NCBI RefSeq assembly: GCF_044542075.1
Contig: NZ_JBITTU010000001.1
Span: forward strand, 124,001-188,000
Reading direction: 5' to 3'
Length of the DNA: 64,000 nt
DNA from: Leeuwenhoekiella sp044542075
Lineage (GTDB): Bacteria; Bacteroidota; Bacteroidia; Flavobacteriales; Flavobacteriaceae
The notes below the pieces were generated by a model. That model saw nothing but the letters and a program-made list of their open reading frames with translations, was not told the DNA's origin and did no database searches. This document shows positions 62,556 through 64,000 of this stretch, piece by piece. The position numbers and the translations under genes were made by a program. The number at the start of each line of letters is the position of its first letter. Positions within the stretch are counted from its first letter, which is position 1.

Positions 62556-63314
62556 TTATTCTTCAAAAATAAGACGGCCTGTATATAACTGTTCTACCTC
62601 AACAACAGGCGGTCTGTTTGCTGAAATCACATCTCCTGTGCCAAAAATAGTTCCTTTAATACTCGCCTGCGGGTTAACGATCATTTTATTAGCTGAAGTT
62701 TGAGAAATAACAACATTTTGGGTGATCAAATCTCTAGACTCAAGTCTGGGTCCCTCATTAGCAAAATTTACATTTAAACTCTGAGCACTTCCGCTTAGAT
62801 AAAAAACACTTTTACCATTAGCGCGTATAGCTATATTTGTAGATTCTAGCTCTAAATAAAAATTACCGCTCTTACGAGCAGGACCGCCTTCAGCATCAAA
62901 AGAAGTATCACTTAGCAACGTTAATGAAGGAAAATCAAGCACTCCTTCACCTATGATATCTTGCCCTGATGCGTTGCGTATTTCGGTAAGATTAGGTGTA
63001 GTAACGTATACTATAAAGTTCTCATAATCTCTAACTAGATTACATCGCTTGTTATTTTTGAGCCTAAGCAGGTTACCGTCAATTATTTCTATTTGGGCAT
63101 CGCTAAGCATATTTTCTCCTGTTTTGAGCACTACTTTTTGTACCGGCCCCTGTTTTAAATAAACAATAACGTCTGACTCACTGCGCAACCTTGTAAAAGG
63201 AGGAAGCTCATAAGACACCTCTACAACATCACCCTGAGACTCAAAACAATCACCAATATTGTCTGAACCGCAAGAAACAAGCACCAAAATAAAGAGCCCA
63301 CAGAAAAATCTCAT
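62556..63314 (-). CDS. Head GIN domain (DUF2807) lipoprotein
   Basis: 252 residues from the ATG at 63312-63314, which starts the lipoprotein signal MRFFCGLFILVLVSCGSDN (lipobox Cys15); the frame runs 29 codons further upstream and that part is not signal-like. The mature domain is a beta-helix-like DUF2807 (FTRLRSESDVIVYLKQGPVQ, VVLKTGENMLSDAQIEIIDG, NLTEIRNASGQDIIGEGVLD, SIKGTIFGTGDVI). Function unknown; such proteins are anchored to the outer membrane or exposed. Confidence 0.85.
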   Translation of the reverse strand: MRFFCGLFILVLVSCGSDNIGDCFESQGDVVEVSYELPPFTRLRSESDVIVYLKQGPVQKVVLKTGENMLSDAQIEIIDGNLLRLKNNKRCNLVRDYENFIVYVTTPNLTEIRNASGQDIIGEGVLDFPSLTLLSDTSFDAEGGPARKSGNFYLELESTNIAIRANGKSVFYLSGSAQSLNVNFANEGPRLESRDLITQNVVISQTSANKMIVNPQASIKGTIFGTGDVISANRPPVVEVEQLYTGRLIFEE

Positions 63315-63502
63315 ATCTAAAACTTTTAAGATAAAATATTTTTTAAATTTTATCGTGCGGCAAATTACGCTAAATGCAGTAGGTAGCCTAAATTTTATCA
63401 AATCTAGAAGTACGTAAAAAATTAAATCTGCCTAAATAAATAATCTCTTTATAATTTAAACCGATAAAAAAATTACAATTTTGATACTCTTAAAACACGA
63501 TT

Positions 63503-64000
63503 TTGAAAAAGTCATTTTATCTCGTCCTTCTCTTTCTTTTTGTCGTATTGAATATAGGTCAGGGCAGCTGGGGACTTTCAGAGAGTAGCGAAGCGCGTTA
63601 TGCAGAAATAGGCCGTGAAATGGCTCTAAGCAATGATTTTTTAAATCCGTCTTTGCTGGGTATAGGTCATTATCACAAGCCACCAGTAACGTATGCAATA
63701 ACTGCTCTGGGTTATAAAATATTTGGGTACACAGAATATGGAGCACGTTTCTTTCTAAGCTTAGCCCTAATTTTTCAGTTGTTGCTGATTTATAAAATTG
63801 TACTTATTTGGTTCAAAAATGAGAAAACTGCAATAGCATCCTCGCTAATTTATTTCAGCTTTCCTATTGTACTCATTGCAACCCGCAATTTAACCACAGA
63901 CGCCTATTTAACGACATTTATCATTTTTAGCGTTTACTTATGGCTTCAGTTTAAAATAAAAAATAAACCATACTATCTCTATTTTTTCTATGCAATTTTA
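63503..64000 (+). CDS. GT39-type glycosyltransferase, N-terminal part (window edge)
   Basis: At least 166 residues; the frame starts at TTG (63503-63505) and runs off the window. The N-terminal helix (LVLLFLFVVLNIGQG) is followed by the conserved acidic motif WGLSESSEARYAEIGREMAL, the DFLNPSLLGIGHYHKPPVTY stretch, and more helices (LSLALIFQLLLIYKIVLIW). These match the ArnT/PMT family that moves sugars from polyprenyl-phosphate donors to lipid A or proteins on the periplasmic side. The acceptor is unknown. The C-terminus is not visible. Confidence 0.85.
   Translation, partial: MKKSFYLVLLFLFVVLNIGQGSWGLSESSEARYAEIGREMALSNDFLNPSLLGIGHYHKPPVTYAITALGYKIFGYTEYGARFFLSLALIFQLLLIYKIVLIWFKNEKTAIASSLIYFSFPIVLIATRNLTTDAYLTTFIIFSVYLWLQFKIKNKPYYLYFFYAIL

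Noticed and set aside
1..64000. CRISPR arrays, rRNA genes, insertion sequences with transposases
   Set aside because: I saw no regularly spaced repeats with unique spacers, no rRNA sequence and no transposase frame.

Overview
The window is chromosomal DNA from a marine-type Flavobacteriaceae bacterium (Bacteroidota). The evidence is AT-rich DNA, weak Shine-Dalgarno signals, occasional TTG/GTG starts, TTG-N19-22-TAnnTTTG promoters, and families typical of the group: the NagB-LmbE fusion, GH92 sets, LytTR two-component systems, BlaI/M56 pairs and head-GIN proteins. The genus cannot be fixed from sequence alone.

1-17.6 kb, minus strand: a locus for breaking down mannose- and GlcNAc-containing glycans, probably N-glycans. 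It has three GH92 alpha-mannosidases, a GH20 hexosaminidase, a GH130 phosphorylase, a CBM9-like protein, a GHL10-type hydrolase, two sodium/solute symporters (one cut by the window edge) and a glucosamine-6-phosphate deaminase fused to a PIG-L/LmbE deacetylase domain. No SusC/SusD pair is present here. A divergent LytS-type kinase and LytTR regulator (17.8-19.6 kb) are the natural candidate regulators.

19.6-26.4 kb, plus strand: a coiled-coil secreted protein, a dienelactone hydrolase, an aldo/keto reductase and then an unusual two-gene unit. The unit pairs a long zinc-dependent phospholipase C-like protein with a protein carrying two EF-Tu domain-II-like beta-barrels but no GTPase domain.

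26.4-31.3 kb: a compact (about 4.9 kb) integrative element in the 3' end of tRNA-Leu(UAG), bounded by a 17-bp direct repeat. It carries a tyrosine recombinase, a helix-turn-helix gene broken by an amber codon, a small unknown gene, a Rep-like gene, a repeat-rich non-coding region and two small envelope-protein genes. Paired short repeats near the ends look like integrase arm sites. Two near-perfect dyads lie between the integrase and HTH genes.

31.4-40.3 kb: M20 dipeptidase, DUF1206, PhnA, a BlaI/M56 regulator pair with a readable promoter-operator, a secreted probable surface protein and a DUF4407 protein.

40.5-50.7 kb: a complete trans-4-hydroxyproline catabolic set (epimerase, FAD oxidase, DapA-family deaminase, ketoglutarate-semialdehyde dehydrogenase) mixed with two peptidases (S9, DUF885) and a divergent AraC regulator. 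The logical substrate is collagen-like peptides.

50.8-64 kb: mostly housekeeping or single genes: SDR, cupin, YdjM-like hydrolase, membrane MutS-like ATPase, MmcQ/YjbR, GNAT, DUF4230, cyclase, HemW, RuvC, GT2, PagL-like protein, head-GIN lipoprotein and the start of a GT39 transferase.
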